Notes: generated by a model from the sequence alone, not told the origin. A DNA stretch of 64,000 nucleotides from Gambelia wislizenii (GCA_030847615.1 JAUMIR010000012.1:2411501-2475500), one strand, 5' to 3'. Positions 31,297-42,597 are shown, numbered from the stretch's first letter. Numbers and translations: made by a program.

Positions 31297-31312
31297 TTGT
31301 GTGTGTGTGTGT
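31297..31312. repeat. Short (TG)n microsatellite
   Basis: TG dinucleotide run of about seven to eight units within GTTTGTGTGTGTGTG sequence. Confidence 0.8.
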
Positions 31313-33024
31313 TGTGTATGCAGGTGTATATGTACCTGTGGCCAATATCACGTCTGTGAGTTGCCCTGGAAATGAGCTGGGCTAGTAATGTGACATTTTG
31401 TATTTTGAGGGGTGGGGAAAAGGAGACCATGGGGACAGGAACTAAAGTGGAACAAACAGAAAGGGGCTGGAGTAGTTGGTCAAAAGGGAGACAACATTAA
31501 TGGTGACCACTTCCTTCTCAGAAGCTGACAATTTTTGTAACAAGATTCCAACTGCAGAAAATGGAAATGGAAAGTTCAATCAGAATTGAACCACTCCGGC
31601 TTCAGAGGTTTGGGAGAATAACTGCATTTCTCCTGGCTGCAGATCTTCAGCCAGGATGGGCAACGCCTGGTCATCTCCCCTCTCCAAGCAGTAAAAAGCC
31701 ATGGCAGTGGCTAGGAAGCTGATGGGGCCGATGTTTGGATGCTGCACAAGGACATAGTGAGCAGCCCCTTGCTCAGCATCCAAAAAGGACATACACTGGC
31801 ATAGCCCTAAGTTGCCCACGTCTCCTTCCAGTCTTTGTTTAGGCTGCTCCTGGCTTGCAGTCCTGACATGTGGAAGCATGTCTAATGAATCTGACAGGCA
31901 GTAGGTTCAGGTCAGAGACAAAGAGGGCATTTCTCTGCCCTATGCAGAACTTATTTAACTCATTTTGCAGCTATGAGACCGTAGTGGCAGACAGACTACA
32001 GGGGCAAGTCAATAGCATTATGGAGGAAGCACCTGTCCATATTAGTACACCAAATTTCTATGTACAAAGATTGGCTGAGAGGCTGCATCAGAGACTATGG
32101 TGCGTAACTTTATGATGGTGGAGCAACGTCACTGACATGATACACAACGATACTATCAAATTGCAAGAATGCACAACAGGACATGGCTCATGATGCTCCG
32201 TTGCACAATAGGGGCTCCAATGCACAATGTGTCCCATAAATACCAGATGTTGGAGGAACAAGCCTAAGGGAATAATTCCCAAAGCTTAGGAATGCCAGTG
32301 TTGAGGACTACAGCTTCCAGAATCCTCCAGCCAGAGTGGATTCTGAAAGTTGTCCTACGTTTTCCCCAAAAAGTCAACTTTTCCAAGCTCTGTGTTTTCC
32401 CCATAGAAGACCCTCTTGGGTTCAATATTAGAGACATCTCAATTCCCCTTCTCCATGTAGTCCAGAAGGGCTCTTCTTACCCATTCTGAAGAAGGCTGGG
32501 GGATACTCAAAAATGCTATTGTCTATTTCTGTTTCTTTCATCAACATTGAGAGGTAATGAGCACTGAGAAGCAGGGTGTCCCCTCATAGTATTTTATGCT
32601 AGGTTTGTGTGTTCTTCTGTTTCTGCCACCCCAAGTGAATTTTCAATGAAAGCCAGAGTTGTAGGGGTATTGAATGTTCCAGTGGAATGCAAGAGGTCAT
32701 GCCCAAATTCTTCCCACTGGTCCACTTTCCTCTCCTACCCAATGGAGAAGACCTGCTCCATGTTATTAACCACTGAACTGTGTTTGTGCATTTTCAGACT
32801 TCATGGGATAGGAGTTGGGACGAAAGACGAAAGGTCCAGAGCATGGGGCATCCACCAATCCAGCATTATCTGACTGTGCCCTTTTTTAAAACAATGCTGT
32901 GGCCTTCTCCCTAAAGCCCTTGTGGGACCAATTTGGAAAAGATTCACTAGTACTTATCTTGCCCTATGCATGTAACAAATGGACACAGCGATACATAGAT
33001 GGGATGTGCATTGTGAAAATAAAC

Positions 33025-33200
33025 CAAAGTCTGTTAGTCCCAAGTAGAACAGACCCACTGACTCAAGCCACTAGAATCCTATTCTTAGTCCCAACTAGAG
33101 GAGGGCTATAGAATCAATAGAATTTGCTTACGTGTTGACTCACCATTCAGCAACTTACTCAGTCTGACTACTCTAGCAGAGACTAACCAACAGGATCTGA
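33025..33200. repeat. Small foldback element (TTAGTCCCAAC family)
   Basis: GTTAGTCCCAAGTAGAACAG and ACTGACTCAAGCCACTAG are followed by TTAGTCCCAACTAGAGGAGG, GTGTTGACTCACCATTCAGC and GACTACTCTAGCAGAGACTA. Shares these words with the copies near 10.6, 58.0 and 59.7 kb. Confidence 0.55.
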
Positions 33201-33320
33201 GCTGTGGCATGTCCAATTCTGAGGTTGGGAATGTTGCTTTTTTGGATAACCACTCCCAGAAACCCAAAAATTAACTTCTCCAAGCTCTGGTAGAATGTAC
33301 CATGCTGTTGGCTGCATATA

Positions 33321-33583
33321 CAGGTCACCCCACATCTCCACGGGGTATGCATTCCTGGACTTACCATGTATAAATGAAATGGTAGATAATAGTAAAGCCT
33401 ATTAAAATAAAGGCCTTCCTGTACAAACATACCATAGAGTTGCATTGGAAGACCTAGAGGATGGCTGGAGAGGATGCCTCTCTAGGCATTTTCCAGCACA
33501 ACTCTATGATATATGTCCCCTATTTTATGTCCTCCAGATAACTGAAACTGCAGATATTGATTCTGTGGATGGGGGGCCACCAT
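33321..33583. mobile_element. Tigger-like non-autonomous DNA transposon
   Basis: Starts after TA with CAGGTCACCCCACATCTCC and contains AATAGTAAAGCCTATTAAAA, ACCATAGAGTTGCATTGG and TAACTGAAACTGCAGATATT. Nearly the same element lies at 57246-57508 in the same orientation. Confidence 0.65.
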
Positions 33584-34519
33584 ATCCCATCCATTACAAA
33601 ACAAGAGATGGACAGTTTGTGTGAACTGGTATGAAGAAGTATCAATTCATGTGCATAACTAGTGACCATGGTGGTCAAGAGTCAATGGCTATAGTAGGAT
33701 AAGGGGCAGACTACATCATGCTGAAGAGTTATACCAAGGCTTCCGCCATGCGCAGAGTCCTACACAGATTGTGTTGGGACTCTACCTCCAGCTTCACCAA
33801 GGAAAGAGAAACAGAAGTTCACCCAGCACCCCACCTCCACCCCTATAGTCCTGACGTGTTTCCTATGTGCCTTTGTCGAGCAGCATACACATTGGCTTCA
33901 ATGGGATTATGTTTGGTTCCCCATCACCACATGCAAGAGTGGACTTAAACTCACTGTTCCTGAACTGCTGCTGCCACCACCCTGATAACACACACAGAGA
34001 CACACACCCCTGTGTGTTTCCACCTTCCTCAGTGCATGAGTTGGCATCTCTTCTAATGGGCATTGCATGCGTTGTGGGAAAGAGCATTGTTTGTATTGCA
34101 TGTGACTTTCAGAGCCATTGAGATGCTCCTATGTATATGTCTGCAAGATGTAAGCGCCCCTCACCTTCCCCCAATCCCTTCATGGGCACACTGAAGGTAC
34201 CCCAAGAGTTCTTCTCATTCTGTCTTCTCAAACCACTCAGCCTTCCCAGTCTTTGTGCAAAATAAGTCAGATATATCCATACCCTGTGCCAGACCTGAGG
34301 CCCGCCTGTTGCTACTGATCAACCCCTGCAGTGTGGAAAGTGCCACAGAGGTCTGAGCATGTTCTAGCATGGTGGGTTATGAGCCTCTGGCCCTCCAGAT
34401 CTTGTTGGACCTCAGCTCTCAGAATCCTTGGCCATTGGCCATATAAACTGAGGCTCTGGGGAGCTGAACTCCAGAATATATGGCACTGAGAACCACTCTT
34501 TTGGGGGCAATGGGTTCAC

Positions 34520-34690
34520 TCAGATACTGCCTGGGAGTGTGGTAGAGTCTCCTTCTTTGGAGGTTTTTAAAGAGAGGCTGGATGGCTATCTGTCAGGGGT
34601 GCTTTGATGGTGTATTCCTGCAAGGCAAAAGGGGGTTGGACTGGATGGCCCTTGTGGTCTCTTCCAACTCTATGATTCTATGATCTCCCA
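34520..34690 (+). mobile_element. CR1 LINE 3' end, plus strand
   Basis: ACTGCCTGGGAGTGTGGTAG ... GGTTGGACTGGATGGCCCTT ... TCTATGATTCTATGATC is the CR1 3' end. It is followed within about 20 bp by an oppositely oriented CR1 3' end. Confidence 0.85.
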
Positions 34691-34709
34691 AGTCTTAGTT
34701 ACTGGTAGA

Positions 34710-34862
34710 ATCCCAGAATCATAGAGTTGGAAGGGGCCACAAGGGCCCTCCAGTCCAACCCCCTGCCATGCAGGAACACATAACTAAAGCACTACTGAAA
34801 TATGCCCATCCAACCTCTGTTTAAAGACCTCCAAAGAAGAAGAGTCCCACCACCATCTTCCG
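34710..34862 (-). mobile_element. CR1 LINE 3' end, minus strand
   Basis: AGAATCATAGAGTTGGAAGG ... CAGTCCAACCCCCTGCCATG ... AGACCTCCAAAGAAGAAGAG is the CR1 3' end inverted. Together with 34520-34690 it forms a tail-to-tail palindrome. Confidence 0.85.
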
Positions 34863-35789
34863 GTAGTTAGATTCTTTAGCATTTTTTAGTCCCACCCTTT
34901 TCACCTTTAAAGGCCTGTCCACTACTGGAATGTCCCCTTCTCCCCAAGAATTTCCTTGAAACTGAATTTGGCCCAAGATATTCCCCACCCTTGGAATCAT
35001 GTAGCCTTCCAGAAGTTATTGAACCACATCTCCCAGCATTCCTTGCTATTGGCTATGCTGACCAGGGGCTGCTGGAAGCTGACGCTCAAAAACATCTGGG
35101 AAGCTCCACTTTTCCTATCCCTTGTTGTAGATGGAGTCCCAGAGACAGAAGGTTTGAGAGCCCCTTGCTCTAGCCCACTGCTGCAAAGATGCTTCATTCA
35201 TAGGGCTGGGCTTCACTGTTGCCTGTCATGACCACTATCAGCCCCACTGTGGATTCCTCCTTTATTATGCCCTTACCAAGGGTATTTTTCCAGAAGGAAG
35301 GGGGCAAAATGAGGGCATCGCCTATCAAATGAGAATTCTGTCCTCCAAATGAAAGTTTCCTCCAATCCTGAAGTGCAGAAAGTGAGATACTGAAATTCCA
35401 TTTGCTTTGTTCGCTGGACCACTTGATCGTCTCCTTTTCTTCGGAGGCCTCAACTGGATTTCTAAACACTTGGCTGAATTTTCACGTAACTGCAATGCTA
35501 GAGATTTGAGTGTTGAAGGGAAATTTCAGTGGAGGAGCAGAATGCTTATTTGGGGGGCAATGCCCTCATTCTGAACCCTCTCCTCCCCAGCTGTACCCCT
35601 GAATTTTGCCAACTGATGCTCCTCTTGTATAGTCTGACCTTTGTCCCCTGTCTTTGTTACGGATTTTGCATGCGCCACAGATGATGTTGCTTCAGTGATG
35701 TGACCCCACATGTACCACTGCACTATTCTATTCCTATTCCACAGAAATAGTCAGCCTCCTCCTTTGAGAGAGAGAGATGGGGGAAAGCC

Positions 35790-35990
35790 GGGTAGCTAGA
35801 CAGGTAGACAGACAGACAGGACAGACAGAAAGATAATACAGGCAGGCAAGCAGACAGGCAGGATAGATAGATAGGAAGGAAGGAAGGAAGGAAGGAATCA
35901 TAGAATCATAGAATCATAGAAGTAGGTAGGTAGGTCAGGTGGACAGGCAGACAGAGAGAAAGGGCAGGCAGACTAGAGACAGGCAAACAG

Positions 35991-36026
<36 letters not shown>
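35790..36026. repeat. GACA/GGAA/GATA microsatellite cluster
   Basis: Interspersed GACA, GGAA, GATA and GGTA runs. At 35898-35921 there are three copies of AATCATAG, which look like the tail of a CR1 element caught inside the array. Confidence 0.85.
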
Positions 36027-36027
<1 letters not shown>

Positions 36028-36034
36028 GACAAAC

Positions 36035-36253
36035 CAGAGCCGGTTTAAGGAATTTTGGGGGCCCCTGCAATGCTTTATTTTGGGGGGCCCATATGTTTAT
36101 TTCAGGTCAATGAAACCTAACCTACTCACAATACAGGATATTTGGATTATTACTAATAATGTTTTTGCAGGAGGAAGGTTACCACGGGGACCCCCACAAT
36201 GACCGGGGGGGCGGTGTGACTGCAGGTGCTGCAGGGCCCTTAAACTGGCCCTG
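36035..36253. mobile_element. hAT MITE with perfect 8-bp target duplication
   Basis: The ends are CAGAGCCGGTTTAAGG and, inverted, CCTTAAACTGGCCCTG (one or two mismatches over 16 bp). The 8-bp sequence GGACAAAC lies directly on both sides (36027-36034 and 36254-36261). An 8-bp duplication and CAG-starting inverted ends are diagnostic of hAT transposition. The element (219 bp) has no ORF and sits inside the GATA satellite. Confidence 0.85.
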
Positions 36254-36261
36254 GGACAAAC

Positions 36262-36566
36262 AGTCAGGCCGATAGGTTGTTAGGTTGGATAGGCAGACAA
36301 ACAAAGATGATAGATGATAGATAGATAGGAAGGAAGGACAAACAGGAAGGCAGATAGGTGGATAGGTTGGATAGGCAGACAGACGATGATTGAGAGATGG
36401 GAACAAACAGGCAGGAAGATAGGTAGATAGGTAAGTTTGGCAGGCAAACAGTCAAAGATAATAGATCAAAGGAAGGAAGGAAGGGAGGGAGGGAGGGAGG
36501 GAGGGGAACAAACAGGCAGGCAAGCAAATGGGTAGTTAGTTGGACAGGCAGACAGACAAAGGAGAT

Positions 36567-36604
<38 letters not shown>

Positions 36605-36650
36605 ACAGGTAGAAATGGGTAGGTAGGTTGGACAGGCAGACAAAGGAGAT

Positions 36651-36692
<42 letters not shown>

Positions 36693-36812
36693 ACAGGTAG
36701 AAATGGGTAGGTAGGTTGGGAGATGATAGATAGATAGATAGATAGATAGATAGGGTAGGCAGATAGGTAGAGATGGGTAGGAAGGTTGGACAGGCAGACA
36801 GACAAAGGAGAT

Positions 36813-36862
<50 letters not shown>

Positions 36863-36908
36863 ACAGGTAGAAATGGGTAGGTAGGTTGGACAGGCAGACA
36901 AAGGAGAT

Positions 36909-36950
<42 letters not shown>

Positions 36951-36996
36951 ACAGGTAGAAATGGGTAGGTAGGTTGGACAGGCAGACAAAGGAGAT

Positions 36997-37038
<42 letters not shown>

Positions 37039-37154
37039 ACAGGTAGAAATGGGTAGGTAGGTTGGGAGATGATAGATAGATAGATAGATAGATAGGGTAG
37101 GCAGATAGGTAGAGATGGGTAGGAAGGTTGGACAGGCAGACAGACAAAGGAGAT

Positions 37155-37188
<34 letters not shown>

Positions 37189-37234
37189 ACAGGTAGAAAT
37201 GGGTAGGTAGGTTGGACAGGCAGACAAAGGAGAT

Positions 37235-37280
<46 letters not shown>

Positions 37281-37468
37281 ACAGGTAGAAATGGGTAGGT
37301 AGGTTGGACAGGCAGACAAAGGAGATGATAGATAGATAGATAGATAGATAGAACAGGTAGAAATGGGTAGGTAGGTTGGGAGATGATAGATAGATAGATA
37401 GATAGATAGGGTAGGCAGATAGGTAGAGATGGGTAGGAAGGTTGGACAGGCAGACAGACAAAGGAGAT

Positions 37469-37514
<46 letters not shown>

Positions 37515-37560
37515 ACAGGTAGAAATGGGTAGGAAGGTTGGACAGGCAGACAAAGGAGAT

Positions 37561-37606
<46 letters not shown>

Positions 37607-37652
37607 ACAGGTAGAAATGGGTAGGTAGGTTGGACAGGCAGACAAAGGAGAT

Positions 37653-37690
<38 letters not shown>

Positions 37691-37722
37691 ACAGGTAGAA
37701 ATGGGTAGGTAGGTTGGGAGAT

Positions 37723-37755
<33 letters not shown>

Positions 37756-37814
37756 GGTAGGCAGATAGGTAGAGATGGGTAGGAAGGTTGGACAGGCAGA
37801 CAGACAAAGGAGAT

Positions 37815-37861
<47 letters not shown>

Positions 37862-37905
37862 CAGGTAGAAATGGGTAGGAAGGTTGGACAGGCAGACCAG
37901 AGAGA
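36262..37905. repeat. GATA satellite with higher-order structure
   Basis: Blocks of 5-12 GATA units alternate with spacers of two kinds: AACAGGTAGAAATGGGTAGG followed by TTGGACAGGCAGACAAAGG, and GGTTGGGAGATGATA...GGGTAGGCAGATAGGTAG. The second kind occurs at 36714, 37060, 37374 and 37712, that is every 346, 314 and 338 bp, defining a higher-order unit. Reverse-strand reading gives long open frames of LSIYLSIY type that are only the repeat translated. Confidence 0.92.
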
Positions 37906-38449
37906 GAGGGGCTGTCGGATTCGGCATGGTCTTAACGCAGAGATTGTGGATCAACTTTGAGTGGATTTCTGGGACTCTGGGCAATCGTTCTGAAAGGCAA
38001 ACTCCACCCAGGCGGAAAAGAGCAGCGTTAGCTTTTTGTTTTGTTTTCAGATGGCAGGGCTGAGAGAAACATTGGTGACCCTGGTCAAAAGGCATTTTTA
38101 AAATGTCCTTTTTAGCCATCAAGAGAGTGGGGAGGGAGAAATTAATAGCTGTAGGGGCTACGGGCCAATCTGTTTTCCTTTTGATCTGATTATTTCTGCT
38201 TGTACATTCTGATCCAGTTGTCGTAGACATCAGCCAAACTATTTGCAATGTAACATCAGCTGGAGGAAGGCATTTTTAAAAAGAAAAAATTAAAAGGTCA
38301 AGGCCAAGGAGGGGAGAAATTGAGAATGACTATGAGGACCCCTGGAGGACTTCTCAGTCCCATCTCCTTTTCTCTCTTTAAAAGCTTAGTTGCCTCCACC
38401 ACCCGCCTTTCAAGATCAAGAGTGCTGCAGGAGCAGAACTTTAAAAATC

Positions 38450-38632
38450 ATAGCATCTTAGAGTGGGAAGGGACCCCAAGGGCCATCTAGTCCAACCCCC
38501 TGCCATGCAAGAATACACCACATGTCCGTTCAAAGACCTCCAAAGATGAAGAGTCCACCACCCTATAAGGCAGTCCATGTTGAACAACTCTGAGAATCAA
38601 GCAATTCCTCCTGACATTGGGGTGGAATTGTC
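38450..38632 (-). mobile_element. CR1 LINE 3' end, minus strand
   Basis: AATCATAGCATCTTAGAGTG, GGGACCCCAAGGGCCATCTA and CAGTCCATGTTGAACAACTC are the inverse of the CR1 3' region. Confidence 0.8.
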
Positions 38633-38654
38633 TTGTCTTTTCTTTTTTTCTTGT

Positions 38655-38845
38655 AAGAGAGCCAGCATGGTTTAGTGGTCTGAGTGTTGGACTGGGACTC
38701 AGAGAAACCAGGGTTCAAATCCCCGCTCAACCATAGAAACCCACTGGGTGACCTTGGACAAGTCGCAGTCTCTCAGCCTCAGAGGAAGGCAAGGGTCAAA
38801 CCCTTCTGAACAAATCTTGCCAAGAAAACCTCATAATTTAGTCAT
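38655..38845 (+). mobile_element. tRNA-derived SINE (MIR/CORE-like)
   Basis: Clear box A (TGGTTTAGTGG) and box B (GGTTCAAATCC), body CATAGAAACCCACTGGGTGA and end GCCAAGAAAACC. One of the best preserved copies in the window. Confidence 0.8.
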
Positions 38846-38879
38846 AAAAGCTAAATAAAGCTGCCCTGTAAACAGGCAA

Positions 38880-39262
38880 TATACATAACAATACTAGGGG
38901 AATATTCAAAAATATTCAAAAAATGGGTTTCTTGAGCATCAGGAAATCCTGAAAAGAATCCTAAATGGGGAAGAATTTTCACAGCTCCAGACTTATTCCG
39001 TGCAAAAACGGTGCAAGTGATTAAGGAGGTGTGTTGTTTTTTCACAGAAAACGAGGCCTTTTTTGCACAGAAAACATTTTCTGTGCAGAAAGCAACACTT
39101 TGAGAAAACCAGAAAATGCCATTCTCTGCACCAAACAAACCACATGCCTTTTTCTGCATAGAATAATTCCCAAACTGCAAATAGACTTTTCTTTTTTAAA
39201 AAAACAACATTCAGTTTTTGACAACTGGCTCACAGGAAAGAGAAAAATGGTAAAATTATTCA
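38880..39262 (-). repeat. AT-rich GTGCAGAAA element, inverted relative to 1930-2320
   Basis: GAATATTCAAAAATATTC and CAGGAAATCCTGAAAAGAAT are the inverse of the end of the 1930-2320 element; downstream come ACATTTTCTGTGCAGAAAGC, CCATTCTCTGCACC and TTTTCTGCATAG words. Confidence 0.6.
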
Positions 39263-40024
39263 TTCTTGCCTGAGAGAATGCCATTTATGAAGATTTATGT
39301 CCCCCCACCCAAGGCAAGGTAATTATCCCTTAATTCCAATGACCTCTGGGAAAGGAATAAATCAATTTATAGAGGAAGAGAAGTATGGTGGTATGTCTGA
39401 TCACCAGGATTTAGCCATGATAGATATATAAAGCCTCCATGTACACAGGCACTATACCTCGAAATACTAGATGATGTTAGGGTTATCTGCCAGTCTTCAT
39501 AACCCACACATTACCAAGGACAATCTAGCTGACCTCTGTTGAAAGCAGGACGCTAGGTTTTAGACAGGATTCACGGCTGGGATGGAAATCATGTAGCCTT
39601 CCAAGTAATTGGACTGCAATTCCCAGTGTTCCTCACCATTGGCTATGCTGGCTAGGAGGTTGCTGGGACTTGTAGTCTGGCCACACCTGCATGATCCCCA
39701 CCTTTCTTCTAAATAGACATGTCTTCCCATTGAAGAATTTTGGAACAGAACAGAGTCAGGCTTGATTTCTTTCTTAGCAGAGGAGTATTATAGGAGATGC
39801 CTGGCAGTTATTCATTTCCGCAGCCCTTTCTTCCTTCCATGTAGGGCCTGTATGTTTTCAAATCCCTCCATTGCACACACCCCAAAGAGGAGCTGGATCA
39901 ACCCAATGCAACCCCTGCAAGAAAATGCCCTGCCAGATGACCACAGGGCATCCCAGCATGCTTTGCTCCATGAAATCTGGGAGACACCTCTAACGGCCAT
40001 GCATCTTGCTGCCTCTTTCCGCAG

Positions 40025-40176
40025 AAGCTCAGCGCCGTCCGTACTATGCCGATTACTCACCCGTCCGAAGATACATCCACACACTTTGCACCAGCCACTA
40101 CCTGGACCTCTTCATCACTTTCATTATTGGGGTTAACGTCATTACCATGTCAATGGAGCACTTCAACCAACCCAAG
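40025..40176 (+). CDS. CACNA1H: CACNA1H exon 11 of window (III-IV linker end, IVS1)
   Basis: The acceptor CTTTCCGCAG ends at 40024 and the donor GTAAGA starts at 40177. Two bases complete the split codon, then 50 codons: [40 protein letters not shown] (IVS1) and [17 protein letters not shown] is a Cav3.2-specific form; Cav3.1 has YYSDYSR here. It is this junction that would carry the 18-nt cassette in mammals. Confidence 0.97.
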
Positions 40177-40274
40177 GTAAGACCTGAGTTGCTTTTTTTC
40201 TACAATGGCATCGGAGATCCTAGGTTCTAATCCTAGGATCTCTAAAAAGGATTGGCAAGGCTTAACAGTGGCAG

Positions 40275-40440
40275 TTGATGACTTCCATATCAAAGGGCAG
40301 TGAATCTGCTCTGAGTTTTTAGTCCAGACTTTAGAACAGTGGTCCAAGGTATCCAACCCTAGCTCCATAACAGGCTGAGTGTCTTGGTAGATCCTTTAAA
40401 ATTCAGAATAAAATCCAGAGCAAATCCATCATCCCACTGA
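40275..40440. mobile_element. Foldback MITE (GTGAATCC...GGATAGCTCC family)
   Basis: GATGACTTCCATATC, CAGTGAATCTGCTCTGAG and AGTCCAGACTTTAGAAC are mirrored by CCTTTAAAATTCAGAATAAA, ATCCAGAGCAAATCCATC and GATGTGGAAGC. Family members also at 52105-52300, 58380-58460 and 59155-59345. Confidence 0.6.
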
Positions 40441-40977
40441 TGTGGAAGCTACCAATCACAAGTGGTAGACAATACTAGGTTAGATGGACCAAGGTTGTGA
40501 CTCATTAAGGAAAGACTTTTCTTAGGATAGCATGAGGCAATCAGTTTATCCAATGGGAACAGCCATGTTTAAGAGGAGTATACCTCTGGTTTACCAGTTT
40601 CTGTGGATGAACACTAGATGCTGGCTTTCTGTATTTCATCAGCCCTTGGTTGTGAGCAGTTTGGGTGCTCAGTATCTGAAACTATATATACTGGACTTCA
40701 TCAAATCACTGGGTAAAGCTTTGCATTGCATGAAAGGAGGAAAACTCCATTAACTGTTTTGGGAGCAATTGTAGAACTCTTAAACTGAGGCATCCAAGAG
40801 CTTGCAGAGAGAACTGGTTATCTTATGCCAGAGCCTGGGGAAGTTACCTTTTGGACTACAACTGCAAGAATCCCCCAAATGGTCAGGCTGTGTGGAGGAT
40901 TCTGGGAGCTGTAATCCCAAAAATATCCCCCCCCCCCAGAAATGTCTTAGAAGAAGAGCTTTCTGGTGAGGACTGCA

Positions 40978-41200
40978 ACATAGAATCATAGAGGTGGAAG
41001 GGACCACAAGGGCCATCTAGTCCAACCCCATGCCATGCAGGTATACCCACCCAAAACACTCCTGAAAGATACTCATCCAACCTCTGTTTTAAAGCCCTCC
41101 AAAGATGGAGCATCCACTACCCTCCAAGGCAGTCTACCCCACTTCCTAACAGCTCTTACAGTCAAAAGGTGCTTCCTAATGTTTAGGTGGGCTCTCCTTG
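40978..41200 (-). mobile_element. CR1 LINE 3' end, minus strand
   Basis: CATAGAATCATAGAGGTGGA, GACCACAAGGGCCATCTAGT and CTTCCTAATGTTTAGGTGGG are the inverse of CR1. Confidence 0.85.
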
Positions 41201-41390
41201 CTTGTACATTCTTTTAGGTACCAGCAGTTTCTTTTTTAAACACGATGTTGCTTTTGGCCCATGCTGAACTGCGGGAGGGGGGAAAGAGCTATGAACCCAC
41301 CAGCCTTCTGGATTATGGAAGTGGGATGGCGATGGGGAGCTTGAAGGTGTAGAGAACCCCAGCCTAACACACCCCTTTGATCCCTTGCAG

Positions 41391-41500
41391 TCACTGGACG
41401 AAGCCTTAAAGTACTGCAACTATGTCTTCACCATTGTCTTTGTGATCGAAGCTGTGCTGAAACTGGTTGCATTTGGATTTCGGAGATTCTTCAAAGACAG
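41391..41500 (+). CDS. CACNA1H: CACNA1H exon 12 of window (IVS2)
   Basis: The acceptor ATCCCTTGCAG ends at 41390 and the donor GTGGGA starts at 41501. 36 codons and two bases. It encodes [20 protein letters not shown] then [16 protein letters not shown], the IVS2 helix. Almost identical to mammalian Cav3.2. Confidence 0.97.
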
Positions 41501-42597
41501 GTGGGATAAAACCTCTCCATACTTGGGGGGGGGCAGTTTGTTGGGTTTCCGCACTACTGCTGACAAGAAATAAGACTGCTCACTTTAGAGCCAGATGGGC
41601 AAAGTCGCTCCTGGACTCCCTTCTCTGTGGCCACTAAGGCCCCTGCCAAAAAAAATAATAATTGGCATGATTTGGAGGTAATTTTTTGCCACTAAACTGT
41701 GCAGCGAGCCCCCAAATACATGAAAACACACAAAAATACCTCCACTGTACCCACATAACTCCCCAAGACCCCTCCGCTACCTGCAAATACATCTGCTTTC
41801 TTCCTAAGTTCTTCTCAAAATGGCAACAGGATGTGGCATCACTTCCAACCGCCATTTTGAGATGGATTGCAGAGGGAAATGGTGGCATTGGGGCTTGTTG
41901 TGGTGGGTTACAGCCTTCAGTGGGTCCCCGAGGGGTGACCCTTTGCCTCCCCACAATGGGTCACCCTGTAACAGTTTTCCAACCTGTTGCCTTCATCTGA
42001 CCTGCCAAGACTTCTTTCTTTCAACATTACCTGTCCTTGTGCTTTTTTTCCCCTCTGTATTTGATTTAATGTTTCTTAGCCATCTTGAGTCACAGTTTTG
42101 GAGAAAAGGGGAATATAAATGATATGATGATGATGATGTTGATGATGATGATACAGTCATTGACAATAGCAGCAATAATAACATCCCCTATGTTCTTCCA
42201 AGAGAGCCAGCATGGTGTAGTGGTTTGGGTATAGGACTCTAGAAGCCAGGGTTTGAATCGCCACTCAGCCATGGAAACCCACTGGAGCAAGTCACACACT
42301 CTCAGACTCAGAGGAAGGCAAAGGCAACCCTCCTCTAAACAAATCTTGCCAATAAAACCCATGATAGGTTCATTTTATGGCCGTCGTGATTTGGAAATGA
42401 CTTGAAGTCACACAAGAACAAACGTTCTTCCAACCATTCGCTAAATGCCCCCTCCCTGGAAGCCTCCAGAGCAGGGGTGGGATTCCTGCAGACCTCCAGA
42501 TATTGCAGGACTATAACTCCCATCGTCCCCAGAAGCTCTTCAGACTTCACAGCTCTGCAAACCTGTCATTTGTTTTTTTACGTTTCTCCCTTCCTAG
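41501..42597. other. Intron between IVS2 and IVS3
   Basis: Holds an element tail with a (GAT)n run (42040-42165) and a plus-strand SINE (42200-42420). From 41510 to 42000 nothing is recognised. Confidence 0.7.
42200..42420 (+). mobile_element. tRNA-derived SINE (MIR/CORE-like)
   Basis: GAGCCAGCATGGTGTAGTGG carries the A box and GGGTTTGAATCGCC the B box; the body CCATGGAAACCCACTGG and tail GGAAATGACTTGAAG follow. Confidence 0.75.

Larger units (their letters stand above)
25977..40024. other. 14-kb intron in the III-IV linker
   Basis: The largest intron. It holds microsatellites (26609-26630, 27109-27335), several foldback elements, a disrupted dispersed repeat (29815-30880), a Tigger-like element, a CR1 inverted pair, the GATA satellite (35790-37905), and SINE and CR1 copies near 38.5-38.8 kb. 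In 28850-29470, 31320-33020, 33600-34370, 35220-35760 and 39270-40020 I see no recognised element. The mammalian 18-nt cassette exon was not found by eye. Confidence 0.7.
40177..41390. other. Intron between IVS1 and IVS2
   Basis: Contains a foldback element of the GTGAATCC family (40275-40440), a C run (40928-40939) and a minus-strand CR1 end (40978-41200). Nothing recognised in 40500-40850. Confidence 0.7.

Noticed and set aside
36264..38248. Very long minus-strand ORFs (up to 570 codons) of LSIYLSIY type
   Set aside because: They are the reverse translation of the GATA satellite, open because TATC repeats contain no stop in those frames. No splice sites, no domain.
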